Made by a program: the position numbers and the translations under genes
The notes under the pieces: generated by a model
Databases searched by the model: none
What the model was told of the DNA's origin: nothing
What the model saw: only the letters and a program-made list of their open reading frames with translations
From: Algorimicrobium hallyeonense
GTDB taxonomy: Bacteria; Bacteroidota; Bacteroidia; Flavobacteriales; Flavobacteriaceae
Direction of reading: 5' to 3'
DNA: 64,000 bases
NCBI RefSeq assembly: GCF_042657385.1
Contig: NZ_JBHSLA010000002.1
Coordinates: 62,001 to 126,000, forward strand
In this document: one piece after another, positions 16,614 to 25,474 of the stretch
How the letters are laid out: every line of letters starts with the position of its first letter
Position numbering within the stretch: the first letter of the stretch is position 1

Positions 16614-16632
16614 ATAGCGTTATGAGTTTATA

Positions 16633-16669
16633 AAAAAAATGCTTTTAAATTAGTTAGAAGCATTTTTTT
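16633..16669. terminator. Bidirectional terminator between murA and the convergent gene
   Basis: A 12-bp perfect stem (16633-16644 with 16658-16669, loop of 13) with A-run and T-run flanks. It can serve both murA and the convergent gene ending at 16686. Confidence 0.85.
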
Positions 16670-16685
16670 ATGGAATAAACTAAAA

Positions 16686-18419
16686 TTATTCTTTTATAAT
16701 TTTTCGCATACTTATTTCGCCATCAATGTGTAATTTAAGCATGTAAATACCAGCTGCTAAAGATTGTAATGGAATTTGCTTATTAACATTTAGCCTTTGG
16801 TTTGCTTGCAATAGTTTTCCTGAAACATCATATAATGAATAGGCTACACTTGAATGTGTATTATTGGTTTCAACCGTAATAAAACGAGACGTTGGATTCG
16901 GGTATATACGTACTTTAGAAATTGCTTCCGTATGGGCAGTACTTAATGTAGAGCCTTCCGTAATAGTGATAGATTGATTAATGGTTGGCGCTAATAACTC
17001 ATCTACATTTCCAGATGGCCACTTAACAACAATTTTAGTGATGGCTGTTGCCGTTCCTAACCCAAAATGTGTTTTTAGAGAATTCATAATACCATAACTC
17101 TCACCTGAACGGACTTCACGTATTTGTTTTCCCCAAGCACCATAAATTTCAATACGAGCACCAATTCCGTTGATATTGCTAGTCGTTCCTTCTAAAAGAA
17201 TTGAGATCCAATTATTCGTGCTATTTCCAGAATTTAAATATAATCTATCCGGTTTATTGCTACTCGGATTATTATAACCTGAACCAAAACCAGCCATAAC
17301 ATCTATAAAACCATCATTGTTTAAATCGCCCACTGCGGCACTTTGTATTCTAAATGTATTGTAAGGTAAGGGAAACGGATTAGCTAATTCTGTAAAGGTT
17401 TTATCGCCATCATTTTTGTATAGTTTATGAATACCATTTCTTGTGGTTATAAAAATATCGACAAAGGTATCATTATCAAAATCCTCCATAATGACTTGAA
17501 TACCACCATCACCTAAATTATCCAATGACGTAGCTATTCCTGATGAAGCCGTGATGTCTGTATAGTTCCCATTTCCATCATTTTCAAGAATCATACTGGT
17601 AATATCATGATTTACAATCACGCAATCTAAATCGCCATCATTGTCAATATCTTCAAATGCAGCAGCCCAAGATTGTCCATAAGGAACTAAACCACGAGCA
17701 ACGGCAACTTCAGAATAATTATTGTTACCATCATTTTCGAAAAGTAAATTGACGCGTCTGCCATCATTGGGATTGGAAATGCCTAAACGGCATTTAGAAA
17801 TATATAAATCTAAATCACCATCATTATCATAATCAATCCAGATACTGCCATAATTTCCAGAATTATCGGAAGGAATAGTGGAAGCCGTATTAATTAATCC
17901 TAGATTTTCTGTCATAGCGCCTGTACCATCATTACTATATGCTTTAGATAAACCATTATCATGACAGGCAAAGATGTCTATGGTGCCATTATTATCAATA
18001 TCCGCAAAGTTCAAGTTTTGAACAAATATGTTGTATGTAAGGAGGTTAGAGCTGTAATTAGTGCCCGAGCTGTTGGCTGAATATACTTTTAAACCATTAT
18101 AACTTCCACCCATTAAAATATCGTTATAACCGTTACGATCTACATCCGCAATGGCCATTCCCCATTTGGAACCACTCGTACTTCCATAATTGAATCGGGT
18201 AAAAATACCATTGGTGTTTTGGTATTCTATTTCTAAAGAAGAGGCGCCATTTAAACGAATAATATCGTCCAAACCATCACCATTCATGTCGGCAACACCT
18301 ATAGCAATACCACTTTTTAAAGAGGCGTTAACCAAACTACCGTTTCCACTAGTAAAAGAAATTTGAGCAACACCAATCATGGGGATTAATGTGAGTGCGA
18401 TAAGTAATTTTTTCATCAT
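16686..18419 (-). CDS. Secreted FG-GAP/VCBS protein with ASPIC domain and T9SS sorting signal
   Basis: A 577-residue secreted protein. The signal peptide is MMKKLLIALTLIPMIGVAQ. Residues about 30-390 hold repeated FG-GAP/VCBS blades with Ca-binding DxDxDG/DxNxDG motifs (DMNGDGLDD, DIDNDGDLD), probably a beta-propeller. An ASPIC/UnbV domain (about 400-480) shows IGARIEIYG and GLGTATAITKIVVKWPSG. The C-terminal type A T9SS sorting domain is KVRIYPNPTSRFITVETNN to the end MRKIIKE. It would be exported by Sec and then secreted or anchored by the type IX system. The substrate is unknown. The gene is monocistronic. Confidence 0.92.
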   Translation of the reverse strand: MMKKLLIALTLIPMIGVAQISFTSGNGSLVNASLKSGIAIGVADMNGDGLDDIIRLNGASSLEIEYQNTNGIFTRFNYGSTSGSKWGMAIADVDRNGYNDILMGGSYNGLKVYSANSSGTNYSSNLLTYNIFVQNLNFADIDNNGTIDIFACHDNGLSKAYSNDGTGAMTENLGLINTASTIPSDNSGNYGSIWIDYDNDGDLDLYISKCRLGISNPNDGRRVNLLFENDGNNNYSEVAVARGLVPYGQSWAAAFEDIDNDGDLDCVIVNHDITSMILENDGNGNYTDITASSGIATSLDNLGDGGIQVIMEDFDNDTFVDIFITTRNGIHKLYKNDGDKTFTELANPFPLPYNTFRIQSAAVGDLNNDGFIDVMAGFGSGYNNPSSNKPDRLYLNSGNSTNNWISILLEGTTSNINGIGARIEIYGAWGKQIREVRSGESYGIMNSLKTHFGLGTATAITKIVVKWPSGNVDELLAPTINQSITITEGSTLSTAHTEAISKVRIYPNPTSRFITVETNNTHSSVAYSLYDVSGKLLQANQRLNVNKQIPLQSLAAGIYMLKLHIDGEISMRKIIKE

Positions 18420-18559
18420 GTTATATCTATTTTATAAAATAAATATAAAACAAAGGATGAATAAATAAGTTAATTATCTGATTATGTGTCTATAAAAAAC
18501 GATTTTAGGTATAATTGGAAGTTTTTTGAAGTGGCAATCAGCATATTTTAAATATAATT

Positions 18560-19864
18560 TTAACTGACAGCTTCCTTGTAAACTTTTAAACAACGCTCTC
18601 GTGCCTCTTTATGATCCACTATTTTTGAAGGGTAGGTGAGTTCTTGAAATTCGGGTACCCATTTACTAATATATTTTAAATCTTTATCAAATTTTTCAAT
18701 TTGGGTGGTTGGATTAAAAATTCTAAAATAAGGTGCTGCATCCACACCAGAACCCGCAACCCACTGCCAATTTCCAATGTTACTAGCCATTTCATAATCA
18801 TGTAATTTTTCTGCAAAATAACCTTCTCCCCAACGCCAATCAATCAACAAATGCTTACATAAAAAACTACCAACTAACATACGCACCCGATTATGCATAA
18901 ATCCGGTTTCATTTAATTCCCGCATACCAGCATCCACTAAAGGATATCCTGTTTTACCTTGGCACCAAGCTTGGAATTCCACTTCGTTATTACGCCATTG
19001 TATGTTGTCGTATTTGGGCTTGAAACTTTCGGTAACCGTGTGCGGAAAATGCCAAAGTATTTGCATGAAGAATTCGCGCCAAATAAGCTCTTGCCAAAAC
19101 ACTTCATTTTTTTCTGCAATGGCTTTTTTTACCATTTTCCTGATACTCACCGTTCCAAATCGTAAGTGTGGTCCTAAACGAGATGTGGCATCTTTTGCTG
19201 GAAAATTACGCTTGGCTTCGTATTCCTGAATTAAAGTGGGTGTTACATCATATGGTGCTATGTCTTGTTTAGACTTTTTAAAACCTAAATCCGATAATTC
19301 CAAATTTGGTAATCGGGTGTTTTTAACCAAATTATCCAAATAGCTGTTCGTGTAATAAATTTCTAAATCTATTGTTTTAAAAGCGGCCTTCCATGTTTTC
19401 ATAAAAGGTGTATACACGCGATAGGGATCGCCATCATCTTTAACGACTTCATTTTTTTCAAAAATAACTTGGTCCTTATAAGTTTTAAATGCAATTCCAT
19501 TTTCTTCTAAAAATGAACCTACTTCGTTATCCCGCTTAATGGCATAAGGTTCGTAATCGTGATTGGTAAAAACGGTAGTAATTTCGTACGAATCGACAAG
19601 ATGTTTAAAAACGCTTTCAGGTGTTCCGTGATATATAGCAATACTGCTGTTGTGTTCGTCTTGAAGTGTTTTACGCATGGTTTGCAGCGTATTGTAAATA
19701 AACGTTACGCGTGCATCATCTTTTGGCAGGGATTCCAAAATTTCAGAATCGAAAATAAAAATAGGTAGCACATGATGATCACTTTTAAGAGCTTCATAAA
19801 ACCCACGATTATCATCTAAACGTAAATCGCGTCGGAACCAAAAAATGTTTAAGGGTTGTTTCAT
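18560..19864 (-). CDS. phr: Class I-type deoxyribodipyrimidine photolyase
   Basis: A 434-residue photolyase that repairs UV cyclobutane dimers using FADH- and blue light. The N-terminal antenna domain begins FWFRRDLRLDDNRGFYEAL. The FAD-binding C-terminal half shows DATSRLGPHLRFGTVSIRK, QELIWREFFMQILWHFP, the GYPLVDAGMRELNETG loop, and MASNIGNWQWVAGSGVD. Length and motifs fit class I CPD enzymes. It is the last gene of the long photoprotection operon and follows the SRPBCC gene by 2 bases. No clear terminator was found after it. Confidence 0.93.
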   Translation of the reverse strand: MKQPLNIFWFRRDLRLDDNRGFYEALKSDHHVLPIFIFDSEILESLPKDDARVTFIYNTLQTMRKTLQDEHNSSIAIYHGTPESVFKHLVDSYEITTVFTNHDYEPYAIKRDNEVGSFLEENGIAFKTYKDQVIFEKNEVVKDDGDPYRVYTPFMKTWKAAFKTIDLEIYYTNSYLDNLVKNTRLPNLELSDLGFKKSKQDIAPYDVTPTLIQEYEAKRNFPAKDATSRLGPHLRFGTVSIRKMVKKAIAEKNEVFWQELIWREFFMQILWHFPHTVTESFKPKYDNIQWRNNEVEFQAWCQGKTGYPLVDAGMRELNETGFMHNRVRMLVGSFLCKHLLIDWRWGEGYFAEKLHDYEMASNIGNWQWVAGSGVDAAPYFRIFNPTTQIEKFDKDLKYISKWVPEFQELTYPSKIVDHKEARERCLKVYKEAVS

Positions 19865-19866
19865 AC

Positions 19867-20328
19867 TTATAAAGTTCCAAATAATTCTACTAGTTTTTTC
19901 TGACGATAGGCAAAAATTTCATCTAATTTGGGTTTCACAATTAATGGGTGTATCAGTTGACCTAGTATACCCATAGGAACTTTATAATCTATAATATCTT
20001 CCATTTCTACACCACCATCAATGGCTTTAATAAAATGTTTATGATGCCAAAGCGCATAAGGACCAAAGCGTTGCTCATCCACAAAATATGCCTTATCAAT
20101 GACGTGTGTAATTTCTGTTACCCATTTGGTTTTAATACCTAAAACAGGCGTTACAATATATTGAATTAATTGACCTGCAAACATAGGCCTGTCCGCTCCT
20201 GAAAGAATATGAAAGCCCATGTAATCTGGTGTAATAGTTTTAAGATTTTTTGGGTCCGATAAAAATTCCCATGCCTGATCTACAGAAATTGGTAGATTTT
20301 GCTTCGCGTGTAAGGTGTAAATTTTCAT
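19867..20328 (-). CDS. SRPBCC family protein
   Basis: A 153-residue START-superfamily protein of the cyclase/dehydrase type. Its first helix is PISVDQAWEFLSDPKNLKTI, followed by strands VTPVLGIKTKWVTEITHV and a C-terminal helix KPKLDEIFAYRQKKLVELF. It probably binds a hydrophobic ligand. Such proteins commonly sit next to photolyase genes in light- and singlet-oxygen-responsive clusters. Its start overlaps the TspO stop. Confidence 0.88.
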   Translation of the reverse strand: MKIYTLHAKQNLPISVDQAWEFLSDPKNLKTITPDYMGFHILSGADRPMFAGQLIQYIVTPVLGIKTKWVTEITHVIDKAYFVDEQRFGPYALWHHKHFIKAIDGGVEMEDIIDYKVPMGILGQLIHPLIVKPKLDEIFAYRQKKLVELFGTL

Positions 20329-20792
20329 TAGTTATTGAGTAAAACGTAAAGATTTAAAGAGGTTGCAATGCAAAGCCATATCATATAAGGGACTAATAAA
20401 TAGCGCCAAGAATTCATGGCATCCACACGAAAGGTGAAAAAGAAATAAAAGATTACGAGTGTTAATAAAACAATCGTGATTAAAGCGAATAGTACGAGGT
20501 GCTGATTAAAAAACAAAAAATTCCAAGCAATATTTAAAACCACCTGAAGAGCAAATACGCCTATTATTAATGGCGATTGGTAATCTTTAAACAGATAGGT
20601 TAAATACACCGAAAAGCAAATCATGATAAATGTCCATGCCGCGCCAAAAACCCAGCCTGGAGGTGTCCAAGGTGCTTTATTTAAATTGGTGTACCAAGGC
20701 GACGTGGCGCCATCACCCATTAACCAGCTACCAATTGCTAAACTGCCAAAATTTATAATTAGAAACAGAACTAAAAGTGGGACAAATTTCAT
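20328..20792 (-). CDS. TspO/MBR family membrane protein
   Basis: A 154-residue membrane protein with five predicted spans. It has the aromatic TspO signature PWYTNLNKAPWTPPGWVFG, then AWTFIMICFSVYLTYLF and NIAWNFLFFNQHLVLFAL. TspO binds porphyrins and is linked to tetrapyrrole and oxidative stress control in bacteria. That fits a photooxidative stress operon, since free porphyrins photosensitise. It overlaps neighbours at both ends. Confidence 0.93.
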   Translation of the reverse strand: MKFVPLLVLFLIINFGSLAIGSWLMGDGATSPWYTNLNKAPWTPPGWVFGAAWTFIMICFSVYLTYLFKDYQSPLIIGVFALQVVLNIAWNFLFFNQHLVLFALITIVLLTLVIFYFFFTFRVDAMNSWRYLLVPYMIWLCIATSLNLYVLLNN

Positions 20793-20793
20793 A

Positions 20794-20964
20794 TTACTTA
20801 TTTTGTAAAATTTCTATTTTATCAGCAATTTTTTGGGCTTCAGCATATTTTAAATCGCTAGCTTTTCTATCGGTTGTTGATAGGCGATGCCAGTCTTTCA
20901 TAATAACTTCATATTGTTTCTGAAGTTTTTCAATTTCAGATTTTGATTTAAAGAGTCCAAACAT
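20794..20964 (-). CDS. Lacal_2735-type small protein
   Basis: A 56-residue protein found by translating the gap between the TspO and glutathione peroxidase genes. It begins MFGLFKSKSEIEKLQKQYE, continues KDWHRLSTTDRKASD, and ends DKIEILQNK. It is charged and helical, probably a coiled coil. It resembles the small flavobacterial family named Lacal_2735, recalled from memory. The function is unknown. It starts 2 bases after the glutathione peroxidase stop, and its own stop overlaps the spacing to tspO. Confidence 0.8.
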   Translation of the reverse strand: MFGLFKSKSEIEKLQKQYEVIMKDWHRLSTTDRKASDLKYAEAQKIADKIEILQNK

Positions 20965-20966
20965 AA

Positions 20967-21512
20967 TTACAGCGTTAAATTTTTAGTAATTTTTCCACTC
21001 ATAGGATTGGTAACAGAAAAATAATAATCTACTAATTGCCCGTTTCCATCCACTAAATACTTTTGGAAGTTCCACTTAACACTGGAACTAGATTTTCCGT
21101 TTAACTCCTGATTGGTTAACCACTTATAAAGGGCATGTTGATTATCACCTTTAACGTCTACTTTTTCCGTCATTTGGAATGTTACCCCATAATTGGCTTG
21201 GCAGAACGTTTGGATATCGGTGGCAGTTCCAGGTTCTTGACCACCAAATTGATTACATGGAACGCCAATAACCATCAGGTTGTCCTTGAAAGTATCGTAA
21301 AGTTTTTGCAAATCTTCATATTGACCCGTAAAACCACATTTGGACGCCACATTGACAAACAATATATGTTTTCCTTTAAAATCTGATAATTTTAACGGTT
21401 TACCATCCAAACCGTTAATGGCAATATCATAGATGGATTGTGTTGGTTCGGTTTGTGCTTGACTTTTATTAAATAAACTAAACATAATTATAAGTGTAAA
21501 TACGTATTTCAT
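20967..21512 (-). CDS. Glutathione peroxidase family thiol peroxidase
   Basis: A 181-residue peroxidase. The signal-like N-terminus YVFTLIIMFSLFNKSQAQ suggests export to the periplasm. The tetrad is Cys59 (NVASKCGFTGQY), Gln92 (GGQEPG), Trp147 and Asn148 (VKWNF). Cys86 (VPCNQFGG) and Cys104 could resolve the oxidised form. In bacteria lacking glutathione such enzymes usually use thioredoxin. The role fits removal of lipid or organic peroxides made by light and oxygen. It is tightly spaced in the operon. Confidence 0.92.
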   Translation of the reverse strand: MKYVFTLIIMFSLFNKSQAQTEPTQSIYDIAINGLDGKPLKLSDFKGKHILFVNVASKCGFTGQYEDLQKLYDTFKDNLMVIGVPCNQFGGQEPGTATDIQTFCQANYGVTFQMTEKVDVKGDNQHALYKWLTNQELNGKSSSSVKWNFQKYLVDGNGQLVDYYFSVTNPMSGKITKNLTL

Positions 21513-21515
21513 GAG

Positions 21516-22199
21516 TTATATTTTGAAGGATACAATGCCGCAATCCATCTCGAAAATTTGACCAGAAATAGCGGCTGCATGATCCGATAGGAGGAATGAA
21601 GCCATTTCGGCAACTTCTGTTGGGTTTAAGAATTTTTTAAGGGGATGCCGCTCTGTAATGTTGTTAATCATTTTCTCGTTTCGCAGTAATTTAGACGCTA
21701 ATTCGGTATTCGTAACTGTAGGCGCAATGGCATTTACACGAACTGTTGGTGCCAATTCAGCGCCAATAGATTTTACCAAACCTTCCACAGCTGCTTTTGA
21801 AGCCGCCACGCTAGCATGAAACGGCATCCCTAATTTTGCAGCTACTGTACTAAAAAATAACATGGACGGTTTATCTCCTTTTTTTATTATAGGAAGATAT
21901 TTTTGAATTGCTTGAACAGCACCTATCACATTAATTTCAAAATCCGAACGAAAATCATCTAAATTTAAACGGCCAATGGGCTTTAAATTAATACTGCCAG
22001 GACAATATATTAAGCCATCAGCTTGATCTAAATCTGGTAGTTCATCACTCAAAATATCAACCGCATAATGTTTTAAATTATCATGATCAAAATCAGGTTT
22101 AGACCTGCTTAAATTAATGACCTTATGATTTTTTAATAATTTCATGGAAATTGCGCGACCAATGCCTTTGCTGCCACCAACAATAATATATGTTTTCAT
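21516..22199 (-). CDS. Short-chain dehydrogenase/reductase (SDR)
   Basis: A 227-residue classical SDR. The cofactor motif is VGGSKGIGRAISMKLL (TGxxxGIG type), the NAG-like region is IYCPGSI, and the catalytic Ser lies in FFSTVAAKLG. In place of the usual YxxxK there is HASVAASKAAVEGL, where the Tyr position is Ser and the Lys is present. The C-terminal VNAIAPTVTNTELA and FEMDCGIVSF are standard. The substrate is unknown. The missing Tyr is notable and may mean altered or lost oxidoreductase activity. SDR genes recur in photolyase clusters. Confidence 0.85.
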   Translation of the reverse strand: MKTYIIVGGSKGIGRAISMKLLKNHKVINLSRSKPDFDHDNLKHYAVDILSDELPDLDQADGLIYCPGSINLKPIGRLNLDDFRSDFEINVIGAVQAIQKYLPIIKKGDKPSMLFFSTVAAKLGMPFHASVAASKAAVEGLVKSIGAELAPTVRVNAIAPTVTNTELASKLLRNEKMINNITERHPLKKFLNPTEVAEMASFLLSDHAAAISGQIFEMDCGIVSFKI

Positions 22200-22211
22200 A
22201 AAACGTTTCCT

Positions 22212-22433
22212 TTATACCGTTGGTCTGCCTTTCAGGCGTTTTTCAACTTTTTGCTTAATAGCAGTTAAACGCTTCATGATATCCATAATACGTTCATCTT
22301 TTTTCTTTTTGTAAATCTGATTTAGTTCTAAAATAAGACGTTTGGCTTCTCTAGAAATTTCAATTCTATCACTAGTTGATAACGATTTCATTTTGGTTTG
22401 CTCAAATTCTAAAGCTTGTTCTATTGTATCCAT
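22212..22433 (-). CDS. Uncharacterised 73-residue basic protein
   Basis: A small, helical, highly charged protein (IEQALEFEQTKMKSLSTSD, then EAKRLILELNQIYKKKKDER). It ends in VEKRLKGRPTV. There is no signal or membrane segment. It lies between folE (3 bases) and the SDR gene (12 bases). No family is recognised beyond its likely conservation in flavobacterial photolyase clusters. Nucleic-acid or protein binding is possible. Confidence 0.7.
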   Translation of the reverse strand: MDTIEQALEFEQTKMKSLSTSDRIEISREAKRLILELNQIYKKKKDERIMDIMKRLTAIKQKVEKRLKGRPTV

Positions 22434-22436
22434 AAT

Positions 22437-23135
22437 TTAATGATTTAAATAGTTTTGTAATTCAATTATTTTTTCTGGCGTATTAAAAACACCACCATAA
22501 AAGGCGGTTACCGTTTCAGAGGAATCATCTTTAATTCCTCTAGAAGACACGCACAAATGTTTGGCATCAATAATTACGGCTATGTCTTCAGTTTCTAAAA
22601 TAGTTTGGAGTTCGTTGGCTATTTGATTCGTTAAGCGCTCCTGTACCTGGGGCCTTTTGGCAAAATATTGCACAATTCTATTTAACTTGGATAAACCTAT
22701 TACTTTACCAGAAGAAATATAGGCTAGATGTGCTTTGCCAATAATTGGCACAAAGTGATGTTCACAATTGGAGTAAAAGGTAATATTTTTTTCGAGAACC
22801 ATTTGATTATAACGATACTTATTTTCAAATAAGGCAACTTTAGGCTTGTTTTTAGGGTTTAAACCAGAAAATATTTCATCTATATACATTTTAGCAACAC
22901 GATCAGGTGTTCCTTTTAACGAGTCGTCCGTTAAATCTAAACCCATAACATCCATTATTTCTTCAAATAACACAGAAATACGTTGCTTTTTTTCGGAATC
23001 TGAAAGTTTGAACGCATCAGATTTCATAGGTGTTTCTAATCCTGTTGATAAATGGTCGTTCCCAATCATGTCCGTAGAAAAATCATTTAAACTGTTTTTA
23101 TGTTGATTTTTAGATAATGTAGATTCTATTTTCAT
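22437..23135 (-). CDS. folE: GTP cyclohydrolase I
   Basis: A 232-residue enzyme converting GTP to dihydroneopterin triphosphate. Zinc ligands are in NCEHHFVPI and HLCVSSRG; further motifs are GLSKLNRIVQYFAKRPQ and QERLTNQI. The first 45 residues are an extension without motif. FolE feeds folate and pterin synthesis. Class I photolyases use a folate antenna (methenyl-THF), and folE accompanies photolyase genes in light-induced clusters of other bacteria. A dedicated stress copy supplying antenna pterin is therefore a reasonable inference. A 49-base gap precedes it. Confidence 0.95.
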   Translation of the reverse strand: MKIESTLSKNQHKNSLNDFSTDMIGNDHLSTGLETPMKSDAFKLSDSEKKQRISVLFEEIMDVMGLDLTDDSLKGTPDRVAKMYIDEIFSGLNPKNKPKVALFENKYRYNQMVLEKNITFYSNCEHHFVPIIGKAHLAYISSGKVIGLSKLNRIVQYFAKRPQVQERLTNQIANELQTILETEDIAVIIDAKHLCVSSRGIKDDSSETVTAFYGGVFNTPEKIIELQNYLNH

Positions 23136-23184
23136 ACTCTCTTTTTATTACGTGCTGTCCTTATTTTATTGAGGCAAAGCACCA

Positions 23185-23460
23185 TTAGCGTTTACTTATT
23201 TTATTATGCGTAATTTGTTTTTGTCTACTACATTTAAAACGTCCTTTTTCAAAAGAGCGTAATTTTTCATGTTTAGTTTTCCTACCTTGAGCCCGTTTGC
23301 GCCACATTCTGAAACTGCTAGGTTTCATTTCGCGCCGCATGAGGTTTATAACATCTTGTTCTTCCAAACCAAATTGAAATTTAATAGCCTCAAATGTGGT
23401 TCGGTCTTCCCAAGCCATTTCAATAATTCTATCTATCTCGCGCGTTTTAAAACTATTCAT
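23185..23460 (-). CDS. TIGR03643 family protein
   Basis: A 91-residue small basic protein. DRIIEMAWEDRTTFEAI followed by FGLEEQDVINLMRREMKP is the family's helix-turn-helix-like core, and SSFRMWRKRAQGRKTKH the conserved end. The family is known from genomes that encode photolyases and cryptochromes and is commonly beside DUF2256. Its function is unknown; DNA binding is plausible. The last 25 residues are an extra basic tail. The start overlaps the preceding gene by 4 bases. Confidence 0.88.
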   Translation of the reverse strand: MNSFKTREIDRIIEMAWEDRTTFEAIKFQFGLEEQDVINLMRREMKPSSFRMWRKRAQGRKTKHEKLRSFEKGRFKCSRQKQITHNKISKR

Positions 23461-23885
23461 GAGTCCATAAAGTTAAAACGTTGATCATAAACCACTTTAG
23501 CATCTAATAAACGTTTAAAAAAAGCTTTATTCTCTTTAAACATGTTATTATTTTCAAAGTTGATAAACTTACCTTGAGCATGAATGCTAGCGCCATTAGT
23601 TTTATATAAAACCAATTGATAATAAGGAATAATCCAAGAAAAATTCTTTAGGCCTTTATTAATATATATAATGATTCCGCCAGAACGCATTTCAATATTG
23701 GCGTAATTAATATCTGAAACGCGGTTTAAATAGGCTTGTAAATTCGGACTAACCTCATTTATAATCATGCGTTTAGAGCCAATTCCTTTCAACTTGAGTG
23801 CTTCAAAAAAAGAATAAGGCTTCCCTATTAAGTCCGAAATAACTTCTTTATACTCTTTGTCGTGATATGTACTGTTTAATATCAA
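23457..23885 (-). CDS. Uncharacterised protein, head of the second half of the photoprotection run
   Basis: A 142-residue protein if started at the TTG at 23885. A TTG at 23906 would overlap the -7 box at 23904-23911 and so cannot be the start of the mature transcript. No ATG is available near the beginning. The protein has alternating strands (MRSGGIIIYINKGLKNFSW, YQLVLYKTNGASIHAQGKF) and probably a small alpha/beta fold. No family is recognised. Its promoter carries the same dyad as the TetR promoter, so it is probably regulated with the photolyases. Confidence 0.65.
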   Translation of the reverse strand: MILNSTYHDKEYKEVISDLIGKPYSFFEALKLKGIGSKRMIINEVSPNLQAYLNRVSDINYANIEMRSGGIIIYINKGLKNFSWIIPYYQLVLYKTNGASIHAQGKFINFENNNMFKENKAFFKRLLDAKVVYDQRFNFMDS

Positions 23886-23903
23886 ATTAGGTTTATTTAA
23901 TAT

Positions 23904-23946
23904 CAAAGTTACAAAATGTTTAACAATTATTATCAGAAGTTAAACA
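23904..23946 (-). promoter_or_regulatory. Internal operon promoter with shared dyad operator
   Basis: The -7 box is TAACTTTG on the minus strand (23904-23911). Five bases upstream lies a dyad with arms TGTTTAAC (23917-23924) and GTTAAACA (23939-23946), spaced by 14. The TTG normally expected at -33 is missing, and the dyad covers that position. Its arrangement is identical to that before the TetR gene. Confidence 0.75.
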
Positions 23947-23977
23947 AAAATTAACAATTGTTTTGGAAATTAATGCA

Positions 23978-25474
23978 TTAATCGTCGTTCTTCAATAAAT
24001 TAGAGCGATTATCAATGGTGTGTTTTTTAAGAATGCGCATGCTTTCATTTTTAACTTTGGGGTTTTTCTTCATATTCCAAAGTGTTTCACTAGCACGTTT
24101 TCTTTTCGATTTTAAATCAACAATAGGGAAGGGGTAGTCTATACCTAATTGGAAATTATTGAATTGTTGGTCTAAAGTAGTCATTAAATAGGGTTCATGC
24201 ACGAATGGTAAATCTAAATCACGTAGTTCAGGAACCCAATGTTTAATAAATATCCCATCAGGATCATGTTCTAAACTGTTTTTTATGGGATTATAAATTC
24301 GTAAATTATTTATACCTGTTTCACCTGCCTGCATTTGCAATTGTGGATAATGAATTCCAGGTTCGAAATCTAAAAATTGCCGCGATAAATGTTTGGAGGC
24401 ATCTTGCCATGGTTGCCATAAAATATGCGTAAAAAACGATACTAATAAGGCACGCATTCTAAAATTAATATAGCCGGTTTGGTTTAAGCAGCGCATGCTA
24501 GCATCTACCAAAGGAAACCCGGTTTGTCCCGTTTTCCAAGCCATTTGGTAGTGTTCTGAAATAGATTTTTTAAGTTTATGGTAACCCTTATTAACGCTCA
24601 CCTTTTCCATAATATGTTCCATCTCAAACTTTTGAATAAAATGCGCTTGCCAACGTAATCGGGAACGGAAAGCAGATAATTGCTTCTTATAGCTAGACGA
24701 TACTTGAGCGGTTTTAGACGCTTGATACACTTGCCTAACAGATAAATTGCCCCAAGCAATATAAGGTGACAAACGACTGCAACTTTTTCGAGATTTTTCA
24801 GGTTTAGAAATATGAAACATATAATCCTTATGCCTATTGTTTAAAAAGGATAGTAGGTATTTATTTCCTGTTTTCGTTCCGCCTTCTTGAAAAGGCTTAT
24901 CTGTTGCCGTTTCTAGATTTGCTGATTGACATTGCGTTTCTAATTCGGAAATAGCATCTAAGGGCAAAAAATTAGAAGTTTGAGCTGTAAAGGTAATAAG
25001 CGGTTCAGCCATAATTTTATTCCAGTTTTCAAACCATAATTCACGAGTTTTTAAACCACGAACCACACCATTTTGAATGCTTTCTTGCCATGAAATTACA
25101 TTATTTTTGCAGTAGCGTTTAAACGCTTTGTCCCGATCAAAAGTTACTTGAATTCCCGTTTCTTGATGTGAATAAACGTTTTTAATTTGATACGAATTAG
25201 AAATTATGTTACAGGCCGAAATGATATCAGAATTTATAGCCAGCACTTTCGTATTATAGGGATTTAAAAAGGCATTCATATCGCGAAGAGATTCTTTTAT
25301 AAAATCCCAATGCCGTTCGCTATAATGTGGATCATCAAGAAGTAATTGTTCAAAAACAAACAAACAAAGGACGCGGACATTCTGCTCCAGTGCCTTTTTT
25401 AAAGGCTCATGATCTTCTAAACGCAAATCGCGTTTAAACCAAACAATATGTATGGGTTCTCGGTTAGTATTCAT
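23978..25474 (-). CDS. Cryptochrome/photolyase family protein, subclass unclear
   Basis: A 498-residue photolyase homologue. The N-terminal antenna domain starts VWFKRDLRLEDHEPLKKAL. The FAD domain shows SRLSPYIAWGNLSVRQVYQ, TGQTGFPLVDASMRCLNQTG, and GETGINNLRIYNPIKNSL. The C-terminus is longer than in class I enzymes. It differs enough from the other three homologues to be a separate subclass. Its lesion specificity, or a photoreceptor role, cannot be read from sequence. It overlaps the (6-4) type gene by 11 bases. Confidence 0.88.
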   Translation of the reverse strand: MNTNREPIHIVWFKRDLRLEDHEPLKKALEQNVRVLCLFVFEQLLLDDPHYSERHWDFIKESLRDMNAFLNPYNTKVLAINSDIISACNIISNSYQIKNVYSHQETGIQVTFDRDKAFKRYCKNNVISWQESIQNGVVRGLKTRELWFENWNKIMAEPLITFTAQTSNFLPLDAISELETQCQSANLETATDKPFQEGGTKTGNKYLLSFLNNRHKDYMFHISKPEKSRKSCSRLSPYIAWGNLSVRQVYQASKTAQVSSSYKKQLSAFRSRLRWQAHFIQKFEMEHIMEKVSVNKGYHKLKKSISEHYQMAWKTGQTGFPLVDASMRCLNQTGYINFRMRALLVSFFTHILWQPWQDASKHLSRQFLDFEPGIHYPQLQMQAGETGINNLRIYNPIKNSLEHDPDGIFIKHWVPELRDLDLPFVHEPYLMTTLDQQFNNFQLGIDYPFPIVDLKSKRKRASETLWNMKKNPKVKNESMRILKKHTIDNRSNLLKNDD

